Assembly (NCBI GenBank): GCA_964057225.1
Contig: OZ059894.1
Coordinates: 21,172,476-21,236,475, forward strand
DNA length: 64,000 bases
Direction: 5' to 3'
From: Auanema rhodensis
Lineage: Eukaryota; Nematoda; Chromadorea; Rhabditida; Rhabditidae
The number at the start of each line of letters is the position of its first letter. The stretch's first letter is position 1. The notes beneath the pieces are model-generated. The model did no database searches. It had not been told where the DNA came from and saw only the letters and a list, made by a program, of their open reading frames with translations. A program made the position numbers and the translations under genes. Shown one piece after another: positions 22,176-36,566 of this stretch.

Positions 22176-25100
22176 AGTTGATATCTCGGTGCATTTTTAA
22201 GCTAGCGCAAATCTGATAACACAGATCGACGCAGCTTAAAAATCCGCATCGAATGCACTATACTACATTGAGAAACGCTTAATACAAAAATTAGTTTTGA
22301 TCGTTTGAAAAATGATGCATTAGTGTATGTTGAGTTTCCATGTACACTCAACATTGCTTCCAAAAACATTTTGACAAAAATTTTTTCGAAAAATTTCAAA
22401 ATAATTTAGCAAAAAGTAGATGTTTTTAGATTCCTGTTTTTAAGGCAAAGACGATGGACAATGTTATTCAACGAAAAAATTAATTCTTCAGGGTGAAAAT
22501 CGAGGATATAAGTGTGAACTTATATCAGTTGATATCTCGGTGCATTTTTAAGCTAGCGCAAATCTGATAACACAGATCGACGCAGCTTAAAAATCCGCAT
22601 TGAATGCACTATACTACATTGAGAAACGTTTGATACAAAAATTAGTTATGATCGTTTGAAAAATGATGCATTAGTGTATGTTGAGTTTCCATGTACACTC
22701 AACATTGCTTCCAAAAACATTTTGACAAAAATTTTTTCGAAAAATTTCAAAATAATTTAGCAAAAAGTAGATGTTTTTAGATTTCTTTTTTCAAGGCAAA
22801 GACGATGGACAATGTTATTCAACGAAAAAATTAAATCTTCAGGGTGAAAATCGAGGATATAAGTGTGAACTTATATCAGTTGATATCTCGGTGCATTTTT
22901 AAGCTAGCGCAAATCTGATAACACAGATCGACGCAGCTTAAAAATCCGCATTGAATGCACTATACTACATTGAGAAACGTTTGATACAAAAATTAGTTAT
23001 GATCGTTTGAAAAATGATGCATTAGTGTATGTTGAGTTTCCATGTACACTCAACATTGCTTCCAAAAACATTTTGACAAAAATTTTTTCGAAAAATTTCA
23101 AAATAATTTAGCAAAAAGTAGATGTTTTTAGATTCCTTTTTTTAAGGCAAAGACGATGGACAATGTTATTCAACGAAAAAATTAATTCTTCAGGGTGAAA
23201 ATCGAGGATATAAGTGTGAACTTAAATCAGTTGATATCTCGGTGCATTTTTAAGCTAGCGCAAATCTGATAACACAGATCGACGCAGCTTAAAAATCCGC
23301 ATCGAATGCACTATACTACATTGAGAAACGCTTAATACAAAAATTAGTTTTGATCGTTTGAAAAATGATGCATTAGTGTATGTTGAGTTTCCATGTACAC
23401 TCAACATTGCTTCCAAAAACATTTTGACAAAAATTTTTTCGAAAAATTTCAAAATAATTTAGCAAAAAGTAGATGTTTTTAGATTCCTGTTTTTAAGGCA
23501 AAGACGATGGACAATGTTATTCAACGAAAAAATTAATTCTTCAGGGTGAAAATCGAGGATATAAGTGTGAACTTATATCAGTTGATATCTCGGTGCATTT
23601 TTAAGCTAGCGCAAATCTGATAACACAGATCGACGCAGCTTAAAAATCCGCATTGAATGCACTATACTACATTGAGAAACGTTTGATACAAAAATTAGTT
23701 ATGATCGTTTGAAAAATGATGCATTAGTGTATGTTGAGTTTCCATGTACACTCAACATTGCTTCCAAAAACATTTTGACAAAAATTTTTTCGAAAAATTT
23801 CAAAATAATTTAGCAAAAAGTAGATGTTTTTAGATTTCTTTTTTCAAGGCAAAGACGATGGACAATGTTATTCAACGAAAAAATTAATTCTTCAGGGTGA
23901 AAATCGAGGATATAAGTGTGAACTTATATCAGTTGATATCTCGGTGCATTTTTAAGCTAGCGCAAATTTGATAACACAGATCGACGCAGCTTAAAAATCC
24001 GCATCGAATGCACTATACTACATTGAGAAACGCTTGATAAAAAAATTAGTTATGTTCGTTTGAAAAATGATGCATTAGTGTATGTTGAGTTTCCTTGTAC
24101 ACTCAACATTGCTTCCAAAAACATTTTGACAAAAATTTTTTCGAAAAATTTCAAAATAATTTAGCAAAAAGTAGATGTTTTTAGATTCCTTTTTTTAAGG
24201 CAAAGACGATGGACAATGTTATTCAACGAAAAAATTAATTCTTCAGGGTGAAAATCGAGGATATAAGTGTGAACTTATATCAGTTGATATCTCGGTGCAT
24301 TTTTAAGCTAGCGCAAATCTGATAACACAGATCGACGCAGCTTAAAAATCCGCATCGAATGCACTATACTACATTGAGAAACGTTTGATACAAAAATTAG
24401 TTATGATCGTTTGAAAAATGATGCATTAGTGTATGTTGAGTTTCCATGTACACTCAACATTGCTTCCAAAAACATTTTGACAAAAATTTTTTCGAAAAAT
24501 TTCAAAATAATTTAGCAAAAAGTAGATGTTTTTAGATTCCTTTTTTTAAGGCAAAGACGATGGACAATGTTATTCAACGAAAAAATTAATTCTTCAGGGT
24601 GAAAATCGAGGATATAAGTGTGAACTTAAATCAGTTGATATCTCGGTGCATTTTTAAGCTAGCCCAAATCTGATAACACAGATCGACGCAGCTTAAAAAT
24701 CCGCATCGAATGCACTATACTACATTGAGAAACGCTTAATACAAAAATTAGTTTTGATCGTTTGAAAAATGATGCATTAGTGTATGTTGAGTTTCCATGT
24801 ACACTCAACATTGCTTCCAAAAACATTTTGACAAAAATTTTTTCGAAAAATTTCAAAATAATTTAGCAAAAAGTAGATGTTTTTAGATTCCTGTTTTTAA
24901 GGCAAAGACGATGGACAATGTTATTCAACGAAAAAATTAATTCTTCAGGGTGAAAATCGAGGATATAAGTGTGAACTTATATCAGTTGATATCTCGGTGC
25001 ATTTTTAAGCTAGCGCAAATCTGATAACACAGATCGACGCAGCTTAAAAATCCGCATTGAATGCACTATACTACATTGAGAAACGTTTGATACAAAAATT

Positions 25101-27089
25101 AGTTATGATCGTTTGAAAAATGATGCATTAGTGTATGTTGAGTTTCCATGTACACTCAACATTGCTTCCAAAAACATTTTGACAAAAATTTTTTCGAAAA
25201 ATTTCAAAATAATTTAGCAAAAAGTAGATGTTTTTAGATTTCTTTTTTCAAGGCAAAGACGATGGACAATGTTATTCAACGAAAAAATTAATTCTTCAGG
25301 GTGAAAATCGAGGATATAAGTGTGAACTTATATCAGTTGATATCTCGGTGCATTTTTAAGCTAGCGCAAATCTGATAACACAGATCGACGCAGCTTAAAA
25401 ATCCGCATTGAATGCACTATACTACATTGAGAAACGTTTGATACAAAAATTAGTTATGATCGTTTGAAAAATGATGCATTAGTGTATGTTGAGTTTCCAT
25501 GTACACTCAACATTGCTTCCAAAAACATTTTGACAAAAATTTTTTCGAAAAATTTCAAAATAATTTAGCAAAAAGTAGATGTTTTTAGATTCCTTTTTTT
25601 AAGGCAAAGACGATGGACAATGTTATTCAACGAAAAAATTAATTCTTCAGGGTGAAAATCGAGGATATAAGTGTGAACTTAAATCAGTTGATATCTCGGT
25701 GCATTTTTAAGCTAGCGCAAATCTGATAACACAGATCGACGCAGCTTAAAAATCCGCATCGAATGCACTATACTACATTGAGAAACGCTTAATACAAAAA
25801 TTAGTTTTGATCGTTTGAAAAATGATGCATTAGTGTATGTTGAGTTTCCATGTACACTCAACATTGCTTCCAAAAACATTTTGACAAAAATTTTTTCGAA
25901 AAATTTCAAAATAATTTAGCAAAAAGTAGATGTTTTTAGATTCCTGTTTTTAAGGCAAAGACGATGGACAATGTTATTCAACGAAAAAATTAATTCTTCA
26001 GGGTGAAAATCGAGGATATAAGTGTGAACTTATATCAGTTGATATCTCGGTGCATTTTTAAGCTAGCGCAAATTTGATAACACAGATCGACGCAGCTTAA
26101 AAATCCGCATCGAATGCACTATACTACATTGAGAAACGCTTGATAAAAAAATTAGTTATGTTCGTTTGAAAAATGATGCATTAGTGTATGTTGAGTTTCC
26201 TTGTACACTCAACATTGCTTCCAAAAACATTTTGACAAAAATTTTTTCGAAAAATTTCAAAATAATTTAGCAAAAAGTAGATGTTTTTAGATTCCTTTTT
26301 TTAAGGCAAAGACGATGGACAATGTTATTCAACGAAAAAATTAATTCTTCAGGGTGAAAATCGAGGATATAAGTGTGAAGTTATATCAGTTGATATCTCG
26401 GTGCATTTTTAAGCTAGCGCAAATCTGATAACACAGATCGACGCAGCTTAAAAATCCGCATCGAATGCACTATACTACATCAAGAAACGCTTGATACAAA
26501 AATTAGTTATGATCGTTTGAAAAATGATGCATTAGTGTATGTTGAGTTTCCATGTACACTCAACATTGCTTCCAAAAACATTTTGACAAAAATTTTTTCG
26601 AAAAATTTCAAAATAATTTAGCAAAAAGTAGATGTTTTTAGATTCCATTTTTCAAGGCAAAGACGATAGACAATGTTATTCAACGAAAAAATTAATTCTT
26701 CAGGGTGAAAATCGAGGATATAAGTGTGAACTTATATCAGTTGATATCTCGGTGCATTTTTAAGCTAGCGCAAATCTGATAACACAGATCGACGCAGCTT
26801 AAAAATCCGCATCGAATGCACTATACTACATTGAGAAACGCTTAATACAAAAATTAGTTTTGATCGTTTGAAAAATGATGCATTAGTGTATGTTGAGTTT
26901 CCATGTACACTCAACATTGCTTCCAAAAACATTTTGACAAAAATTTTTTCGAAAAATTTCAAAATAATTTAGCAAAAAGTAGATGTTTTTAGATTCCTGT
27001 TTTTAAGGCAAAGACGATGGACAATGTTATTCAACGAAAAAATTAATTCTTCAGGGTGAAAATCGAGGATATAAGTGTGAACTTATATC
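22176..27089 (+). repeat. 3-monomer (1053-bp) pattern built on the ttttgatcg class
   Basis: The monomer class with gttttgatcg (A123T) and cctgttttt appears at 22176, 23229, 24633, 25686 and 26739. It is preceded by the P and Q classes of the 4-monomer repeat at first, and later by a ttccTtg copy and an ATCAAG/gatag copy. Spacing is 1053 bp except once at 1404 bp, where an additional ttccTtg monomer (23931) is inserted. The copy at 24633 has agcccaaatc. Thus the 4-monomer repeat passes into a 3-monomer repeat by replacing R and S with one new class. Confidence 0.88.
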
Positions 27090-30000
27090 AGTTGATATCT
27101 CGGTGCATTTTTAAGCTAGCGCAAATTTGATAACACAGATCGACGCAGCTCAAAAATCCGCATCGAATGCACTATACTACATTGAGAAACGCTTGATAAA
27201 AAAATTAGTTATGTTCGTTTGAAAAATGATGCATTAGTGTATGTTGAGTTTCCTTGTACACTCAACATTGCTTCCAAAAACATTTTGACAAAAATTTTTT
27301 CGAAAAATTTCAAAATAATTTAGCAAAAAGTAGATGTTTTTAGATTCCTTTTTTTAAGGCAAAGACGATGGACAATGTTATTCAACGAAAAAATTAATTC
27401 TTCAGGGTGAAAATCGAGGATATAAGTGTGAACTTATATCAGTTGATATCTCGGTGCATTTTTAAGCTAGCGCAAATCTGATAACACAGATCGACGCAGC
27501 TTAAAAATCCGCATCGAATGCACTATACTACATCAAGAAACGCTTGATACAAAAATTAGTTATGATCGTTTGAAAAATGATGCATTAGTGTATGTTGAGT
27601 TTCCATGTACACTCAACATTGCTTCCAAAAACATTTTGACAAAAATTTTTTCGAAAAATTTCAAAATAATTTAGCAAAAAGTAGATGTTTTTAGATTCCA
27701 TTTTTCAAGGCAAAGACGATAGACAATGTTATTCAACGAAAAAATTAATTCTTCAGGGTGAAAATCGAGGATATAAGTGTGAACTTATATCAGTTGATAT
27801 CTCGGTGCATTTTTAAGCTAGCGCAAATCTGATAACACAGATCGACGCAGCTTAAAAATCCGCATCGAATGCACTATACTACATCAAGAAACGCTTGATA
27901 CAAAAATTAGTTATGATCGTTTGAAAAATGATGCATTAGTGTATGTTCAGTTTCCATGTACACTCAACATTGCTTCCAAAAACATTTTGACAAAAATTTT
28001 TTCGAAAAATTTCAAAATAATTTAGCAAAAAGTAGATGTTTTTAGATTCCTTTTTTTAAGGCAAAGACGATGGACAATGTTATTCAACGAAAAAATTAAT
28101 TCTTCAGGGTGAAAATCGAGGATATAAGTGTGAACTTATATCAGTTGATATCTCGGTGCATTTTTAAGCTAGCGCAAATCTGATAACACAGATCGACGCA
28201 GCTTAAAAATCCGCATCGAATGCACTATACTACATCAAGAAACGCTTGATACAAAAATTAGTTATGATCGTTTGAAAAATGATGCATTAGTGTATGTTGA
28301 GTTTCCATGTACACTCAACATTGCTTCCAAAAACATTTTGACAAAAATTTTTTCGAAAAATTTCAAAATAATTTAGCAAAAAGTAGATGTTTTTAGATTC
28401 CATTTTTCAAGGCAAAGACGATAGACAATGTTATTCAACGAAAAAATTAATTCTTCAGAGTGAAAATCGAGGATAGAAGTGTGAACTTATATCAGTTGAT
28501 ATCTCGGTGCATTTTTAAGCTAGCGCAAATCTGATAACACAGATCGACGCAGCTTAAAAATCCGCATCGAATGCCTTATACTACATTGAGAAACGCTTAA
28601 TACAAAAATTAGTTATGATCGTTTGAAAAATGATGCATTAGTGTATGTTGAGTTTCCATGTACACTCAACATTGCTTCCAAAAACATTTTGACAAAAATT
28701 TTTTCGAAAAATTTCAAAATAATTTAGCAAAAAGTAGATGTTTTTAGATTCCATTTTTCAAGGCAAAGACGATAGACAATGTTATTCAACGAAAAAATTA
28801 ATTCTTCAGGGTGAAAATCGAGGATATAAGTGTGAACTTATATCAGTTGATATCTCGGTGCATTTTTAAGCTAGCGCAAATCTGATAACACAGATCGACG
28901 CAGCTTAAAAATCCGCATCGAATGCCTTATACTACATTGAGAAACGCTTAATACAAAAATTAGTTATGATCGTTTGAAAAATGATGCATTAGTGTATGTT
29001 GAGTTTCCATGTACACTCAACATTGCTTCCAAAAACATTTTGACAAAAATTTTTTCGAAAAATTTCAAAATAATTTAGCAAAAAGTAGATGTTTTTAGAT
29101 TCCTGTTTTTAAGGCAAAGACGATGGACAATGTTATTCAACGAAAAAATTAATTCTTCAGGGTGAAAATCGAGGATATAAGTGTGAACTTATATCAGTTG
29201 ATATCTCGGTGCATTTTTAAGCTAGCGCAAATCTGATAACACAGATCGACGCAGCTTAAAAATCCGCATTGAATGCACTATACTACATTGAGAAACGTTT
29301 GATACAAAAATTAGTTATGATCGTTTGAAAAATGATGCATTAGTGTATGTTGAGTTTCCATGTACACTCAACATTGCTTCCAAAAACATTTTGACAAAAA
29401 TTTTTTCGAAAAATTTCAAAATAATTTAGCAAAAAGTAGATGTTTTTAGATTCCTTTTTTCAAGGCAAAGACGATGGACAATGTTATTCAACGAAAAAAT
29501 TAATTCTTCAGGGTGAAAATCGAGGATATAAGTGTGAACTTACATCAGTTGATATCTCGGTGCATTTTTAAGCTAGCGCAAATCTGATAACACAGATCGA
29601 CGCAGCTTAAAAATCCGCATCGAATGCACTATACTACATTGAGAAACGCTTAATACAAAAATTAGTTTTGATCGTTTGAAAAATGATGCATTAGTGTATG
29701 TTGAGTTTCCATGTACACTCAACATTGCTTCCAAAAACATTTTGACAAAAATTTTTTCGAAAAATTTCAAAATAATTTAGCAAAAAGTAGATGTTTTTAG
29801 ATTCCTGTTTTTAAGGCAAAGACGATGGACAATGTTATTCAACGAAAAAATTAATTCTTCAGGGTGAAAATCGAGGATATAAGTGTGAACTTATATCAGT
29901 TGATATCTCGGTGCATTTTTAAGCTAGCGCAAATTTGATAACACAGATCGACGCAGCTTAAAAATCCGCATCGAATGCACTATACTACATTGAGAAACGC

Positions 30001-33000
30001 TTGATAAAAAAATTAGTTATGTTCGTTTGAAAAATGATGCATTAGTGTATGTTGAGTTTCCATGTACACTCAACATTGCTTCCAAAAACATTTTGACAAA
30101 AATTTTTTCGAAAAATTTCAAAATAATTTAGCAAAAAGTAGATGTTTTTAGATTCCATTTTTCAAGGCAAAGACGATGGACAATGTGATTCAACGAAAAA
30201 ATTAATTCTTCAGGGTGAAAATCGAGGATATAAGTGTGAACTTATATCAGTTGATATCTCGGTGCATTTTTAAGCTAGCGCAAATCTGATAACACAGATC
30301 GACGCAGCTTAAAAATCCGCATCGAATGCACTATACTACATCAAGAAACGCTTGATACAAAAATTAGTTATGATCGTTTGAAAAATGATGCATTAGTGTA
30401 TGTTGAGTTTCCATGTACACTCAACATTGCTTCCAAAAACATTTTGACAAAAATTTTTTCGAAAAATTTCAAAATAATTTAGCAAAAAGTAGATGTTTTT
30501 AGATTCCTGTTTTTAAGGCAAAGACGATGGACAATGTTATTCAACGAAAAAATTAATTCTTCAGGGTGAAAATCGAGGATATAAGTGTGAACTTATATCA
30601 GTTGATATCTCGGTGCATTTTTAAGCTAGCGCAAATTTGATAACACAGATCGACGCAGCTTAAAAATCCGCATCGAATGCACTATACTACATTGAGAAAC
30701 GCTTGATAAAAAAATTAGTTATGTTCGTTTGAAAAATGATGCATTAGTGTATGTTGAGTTTCCATGTACACTCAACATTGCTTCCAAAAACATTTTGACA
30801 AAAATTTTTTCGAAAAATTTCAAAATAATTTAGCAAAAAGTAGATGTTTTTAGATTCCATTTTTCAAGGCAAAGACGATGGACAATGTTATTCAACGAAA
30901 AAATTAATTCTTCAGGGTGAAAATCGAGGATATAAGTGTGAACTTATATCAGTTGATATCTCGGTGCATTTTTAAGCTAGCGCAAATCTGATAACACAGA
31001 TCGACGCAGCTTAAAAATCCGCATCGAATGCACTATACTACATCAAGAAACGCTTGATACAAAAATTAGTTATGATCGTTTGAAAAATGATGCATTAGTG
31101 TATGTTGAGTTTCCATGTACACTCAACATTGCTTCCAAAAACATTTTGACAAAAATTTTTTCGAAAAATTTCAAAATAATTTAGCAAAAAGTAGATGTTT
31201 TTAGATTCCATTTTTCAAGGCAAAGACGATAGACAATGTTATTCAACGAAAAAATTAATTCTTCAGGGTGAAAATCGAGGATATAAGTGTGAACTTATAT
31301 CAGTTGATATCTCGGTGCATTTTTAAGCTAGCGCAAATCTGATAACACAGATCGACGCAGCTTAAAAATCCGCATCGAATGCACTATACCACATCAAGAA
31401 ACGCTTGATACAAAAATTAGTTATGATCGTTTGAAAAATGATGCATTAGTGTATGTTGAGTTTCCATGTACACTCAACATTGCTTCCAAAAACATTTTGA
31501 CAAAAATTTTTTCGAAAAATTTCAAAATAATTTAGCAAAAAGTAGATGTTTTTAGATTCCATTTTTCAAGGCAAAGACGATAGACAATGTTATTCAACGA
31601 AAAAATTAATTCTTCAGGGTGAAAATCGAGGATATAAGTGTGAACTTATATCAGTTGATATCTCGGTGCATTTTTAAGCTAGCGCAAATCTGATAACACA
31701 GATCGACGCAGCTTAAAAATCCGCATCGAATGCCTTATACTACATTGAGAAACGCTTAATACAAAAATTAGTTATGATCGTTTGAAAAATGATGCATTAG
31801 TGTATGTTGAGTTTCCATGTACACTCAACATTGCTTCCAAAAACATTTTGACAAAAATTTTTTCGAAAAATTTCAAAATAATTTAGCAAAAAGTAGATGT
31901 TTTTAGATTCCTGTTTTTAAGGCAAAGACGATGGACAATTTTATTCAACGAAAAAATTAATTCTTCAGGGTGAAAATCGAGGATATAAGTGTGAACTTAT
32001 ATCAGTTGATATCTCGGTGCATTTTTAAGCTAGCGCAAATCTGATAACACAGATCGACGCAGCTTAAAAATCCGCATTGAATGCACTATACTACATTGAG
32101 AAACGTTTGATACAAAAATTAGTTATGATCGTTTGAAAAATGATGCATTAGTGTATGTTGAGTTTCCATGTACACTCAACATTGCTTCCAAAAACATTTT
32201 GACAAAAATTTTTTCGAAAAATTTCAAAATAATTTAGCAAAAAGTAGATGTTTTTAGATTCCTTTTTTCAAGGCAAAGACGATGGACAATGTTATTCAAC
32301 GAAAAAATTAATTCTTCAGGGTGAAAATCGAAGATATAAGTGTGAACTTACATCAGTTGATATCTCGGTGCATTTTTAAGCTAGCGCAAATCTGATAACA
32401 CAGATCGACGCAGCTTAAAAATCCGCATCGAATGCACTATACTACATTGAGAAACGCTTAATACAAAAATTAGTTTTGATCGTTTGAAAAATGATGCATT
32501 AGTGTATGTTGAGTTTCCATGTACACTCAACATTGCTTCCAAAAACATTTTGACAAAAATTTTTTCGAAAAATTTATAAATAATTTAGCAAAAAGTAGAT
32601 GTTTTTAGATTCCTGTTTTTAAGGCAAAGACGATGGACAATGTTATTCAACGAAAAAATTAATTCTTCAGGGTGAAAATCGAGGATATAAGTGTGAACTT
32701 ATATCAGTTGATATCTCGGTGCATTTTTAAGCTAGCGCAAATCTGATAACACAGATCGACGCAGCTTAAAAATCCGCATCGAATGCACTATACTACATTG
32801 AGAAACGCTTGATAAAAAAATTAGTTATGTTCGTTTGAAAAATGATGCATTAGTGTATGTTGAGTTTCCATGTACACTCAACATTGCTTCCAAAAACATT
32901 TTGACAAAAATTTTTTCGAAAAATTTCAAAATAATTTAGCAAAAAGTAGATGTTTTTAGATTCCTTTTTTTAAGGCAAAGACGATGGACAATGTTATTCA

Positions 33001-34109
33001 ACGAAAAAATTAATTCTTCAGGGTGAAAATCGAGGATATAAGTGTGAACTTATATCAGTTGATATCTCGGTGCATTTTTAAGCTAGCGCAAATCTGATAA
33101 CACAGATCGACGCAGCTTAAAAATCCGCATCGAATGCACTATACTACATCAAGAAACGCTTGATACAAAAATTAGTTATGATCGTTTGAAAAATGATGCA
33201 TTAGTGTATGTTGAGTTTCCATGTACACTCAACATTGCTTCCAAAAACATTTTGACAAAAATTTTTTCGAAAAATTTCAAAATAATTTAGCAAAAAGTAG
33301 ATGTTTTTAGATTCCATTTTTCAAGGCAAAGACGATAGACAATGTTATTCAACGAAAAAATTAATTCTTCAGGGTGAAAATCGAAGATATAAGTGTGAAC
33401 TTACATCAGTTGATATCTCGGTGCATTTTTAAGCTAGCGCAAATCTGATAACACAGATCGACGCAGCTTAAAAATCCGCATCGAATGCACTATACTACAT
33501 TGAGAAACGCTTGATAAAAAAATTAGTTATGTTCGTTTGAAAAATGATGCATTAGTGTATGTTGAGTTTCCATGTACACTCAACATTGCTTCCAAAAACA
33601 TTTTGACAAAAATTTTTTCGAAAAATTTCAAAATAATTTAGCAAAAAGTAGATGTTTTTAGATTCCTTTTTTTAAGGCAAAGACGATGGACAATGTTATT
33701 CAACGAAAAAATTAATTCTTCAGGGTGAAAATCGAGGATATAAGTGTGAACTTATATCAGTTGATATCTCGGTGCATTTTTAAGCTAGCGCAAATCTGAT
33801 AACACAGATCGACGCAGCTTAAAAATCCGCATCGAATGCACTATACTACATCAAGAAACGCTTGATACAAAAATTAGTTATGATCGTTTGAAAAATGATG
33901 CATTAGTGTATGTTGAGTTTCCATGTACACTCAACATTGCTTCCAAAAACATTTTGACAAAAAATTTTTCGAAAAATTTCAAAATAATTTAGCAAAAAGT
34001 AGATGTTTTTAGATTCCTTTTTTCAAGGCAAAGACGATGGACAATGTTATTCAACGAAAAAATTAATTCTTCAGGGTGAAAATCGAGGATATAAGTGTGA
34101 ACTTATATC
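27090..34109 (+). repeat. Mixed zone with an 8-monomer echo
   Basis: This stretch alternates T38/TTCG, ATCAAG/gatag and other classes without a fixed period. Copies at 28494, 28845 and 31653 share the private marker tgccttatac. The series tgccttatac, gcattga with cttacatc, then ttttgatcg occurs at 28845-29897 and again at 31653-32705, an offset of 2808 bp (8 monomers). The copies at 29898 and 30600 join a T38/TTCG front half with ccatttttc but gatgg, a combination not usual elsewhere. The copy at 32355 has a private aatttataaat. Confidence 0.82.
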
Positions 34110-36566
34110 AGTTGATATCTCGGTGCATTTTTAAGCTAGCGCAAATCTGATAACACAGATCGACGCAGCTTAAAAATCCGCATCGAATGCACTATACTAC
34201 ATCAAGAAACGCTTAATACACAAATTAGTTATGATCGTTTGAAAAATGATGCATTAGTGTATGTTGAGTTTCCATGTACACTCAACATTGCTTCCAAAAA
34301 CATTTTGACAAAAATTTTTTCGAAAAATTTCAAAATAATTTAGCAAAAAGTAGATGTTTTTAGATTCCATTTTTCAAGGCAAAGACGATAGACAATGCTA
34401 TTCAACGAAAAAATTAATTCTTCAGGGTGAAAATCGAGGATATAAGTGTGAACTTATATCAGTTGATATCTCGGTGCATTTTTAAGCTAGCGCAAATCTG
34501 ATAACACAGATCGACGCAGCTTAAAAATCCGCATCGAATGCACTATACTACATCAAGAAACGCTTGATACAAAAATTAGTTATGATCGTTTGAAAAATGA
34601 TGCATTAGTGTATGTTGAGTTTCCATGTACACTCAACATTGCTTCCAAAAACATTTTGACAAAAATTTTTTCGAAAAATTTCAAAATAATTTAGCAAAAA
34701 GTAGATGTTTTTAGATTCCTTTTTTTAAGGCAAAGACGATGGACAATGTTATTCAACGAAAAAATTAATTCTTCAGGGTGAAAATCGAGGATATAAGTGT
34801 GAACTTATATCAGTTGATATCTCGGTGCATTTTTAAGCTAGCGCAAATCTGATAACACAGATCGACGCAGCTTAAAAATCCGCATCGAATGCACTATACT
34901 ACATTGAGAAACGCTTAATACAAAAATTAGTTATGATCGTTTGAAAAATGATGCATTAGTGTATGTTGAGTTTCCATGTACACTCAACATTGCTTCCAAA
35001 AACATTTTGACAAAAATTTTTTCGAAAAATTTCAAAATAATTTAGCAAAAAGTAGATGTTTTTAGATTTTTTTTTTCAAGGCAAAGACGATAGACAATGT
35101 TATTCAACGAAAAAATTAATTCTTCAGGGTGAAAATCGAGGATATAAGTGTAAACTTATATCAGTTGATATCTCGGTGCATTTTTAAGCTAGCGCAAATC
35201 TGATAACACAGATCGACGCAGCTTAAAAATCCGCATCGAATGCACTATACTACATTGAGAAACGCTTAATACAAAAATTAGTTATGATCGTTTGAAAAAT
35301 GATGCATTAGTGTATGTTGAGTTTCCATGTACACTCAACATTGCTTCCAAAAACATTTTGACAAAAATTTTTTCGAAAAATTTCAGAATAATTCAGCAAA
35401 AAGTAGATGTTTTTAGATTCCTTTTTCCAAGGCAAAGACGATGGACAATGTTATTCAACGAAAAAATTAATTCTTCAGGGTGAAAATCGAGGATATAAGT
35501 GTGAACTTATATCAGTTGATATCTCGGTGCATTTTTAAGCTAGCGCAAATCTGATAACACAGATCGACGCAGCTTAAAAATCCGCATCGAATGCACTATA
35601 CTACATTGAGAAACGCTTAATACAAAAATTAGTTATGATCGTTTGAAAAATGATGCATTAGTGTATGTTGAGTTTGCATGTACACTCAACATTGCTTCCA
35701 AAAACATTTTGACAAAAATTTTTTCGAAAAATTTCAAAATAATTTAGCAAAAAGTAGATGTTTTTAGATTTTTTTTTTCAAGGCAAAGACGATGGACAAT
35801 GTTATTCAACGAAAAAATTAATTCTTCAGGGTGAAAATCGAGGATATAAGTGTAAACTTATATCAGTTGATATCTCGGTGCATTTTTAAGCTAGCGCAAA
35901 TCTGATAACACAGATCGACGCAGCTTAAAAATCCGCATCGAATGCACTATACTACATTGAGAAACGCTTAATACAAAAATTAGTTATGATCGTTTGAAAA
36001 ATGATGCATTAGTGTATGTTGAGTTTCCATGTACACTCAACATTGCTTCCAAAAACATTTTGACAAAAATTTTTTCGAAAAATTTCAGAATAATTCAGCA
36101 AAAAGTAGATGTTTTTAGATTCCTTTTTCCAAGGCAAAGACGATGGACAATGTTATTCAACGAAAAAATTAATTCTTCAGGGTGAAAATCGAGGATATAA
36201 GTGTGAACTTATATCAGTTGATATCTCGGTGCATTTTTAAGCTAGCGCAAATCTGATAACACAGATCGACGCAGCTTAAAAATCCGCATCGAATGCACTA
36301 TACTACATTGAGAAACGTTTGATACAAAAATTAGTTATGATCGTTTGAAAAATGATGCATTAGTGTATGTTGAGTTTCCATGTACACTCAACATTGCTTC
36401 CAAAAACATTTTGACAAAAATTTTTTCGAAAAATTTCAAAATAATTTAGCAAAAAGTAGATGTTTTTAGATTCCTTTTTTTAAGGCAAAGACGATGGACA
36501 ATGTTATTCAACGAAAAAATTAATTCTTCAGGGTGAAAATCGAGGATATAAGTGTGAACTTATATC
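34110..36566 (+). repeat. 11-monomer period, block A of seven monomers
   Basis: The order is ATCAAG/cttaatacac/gatag; ATCAAG/tccttttttt; all-T allele with gatag and gtaaac; G224/C232 with tcctttttcc; gtttGcatg with the all-T allele; G224/C232 again; and gtttgata with tccttttttt. The same seven follow at 37971-40427, an offset of 3861 bp. The only difference I saw is aatgctatt at about 34398. The identity may reach slightly further left, as both preceding monomers share acaaaaaatttttcg. Confidence 0.88.

Noticed and set aside
22202-22399. 65-codon open frame on the - strand, recurring in the ttttgatcg-class monomers
   Set aside because: It starts with TTG and is open only where ttatgatcg has become ttttgatcg, which removes a TAA on the minus strand. 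It crosses the inverted repeat at monomer 11-77 and shows no sign of coding selection.
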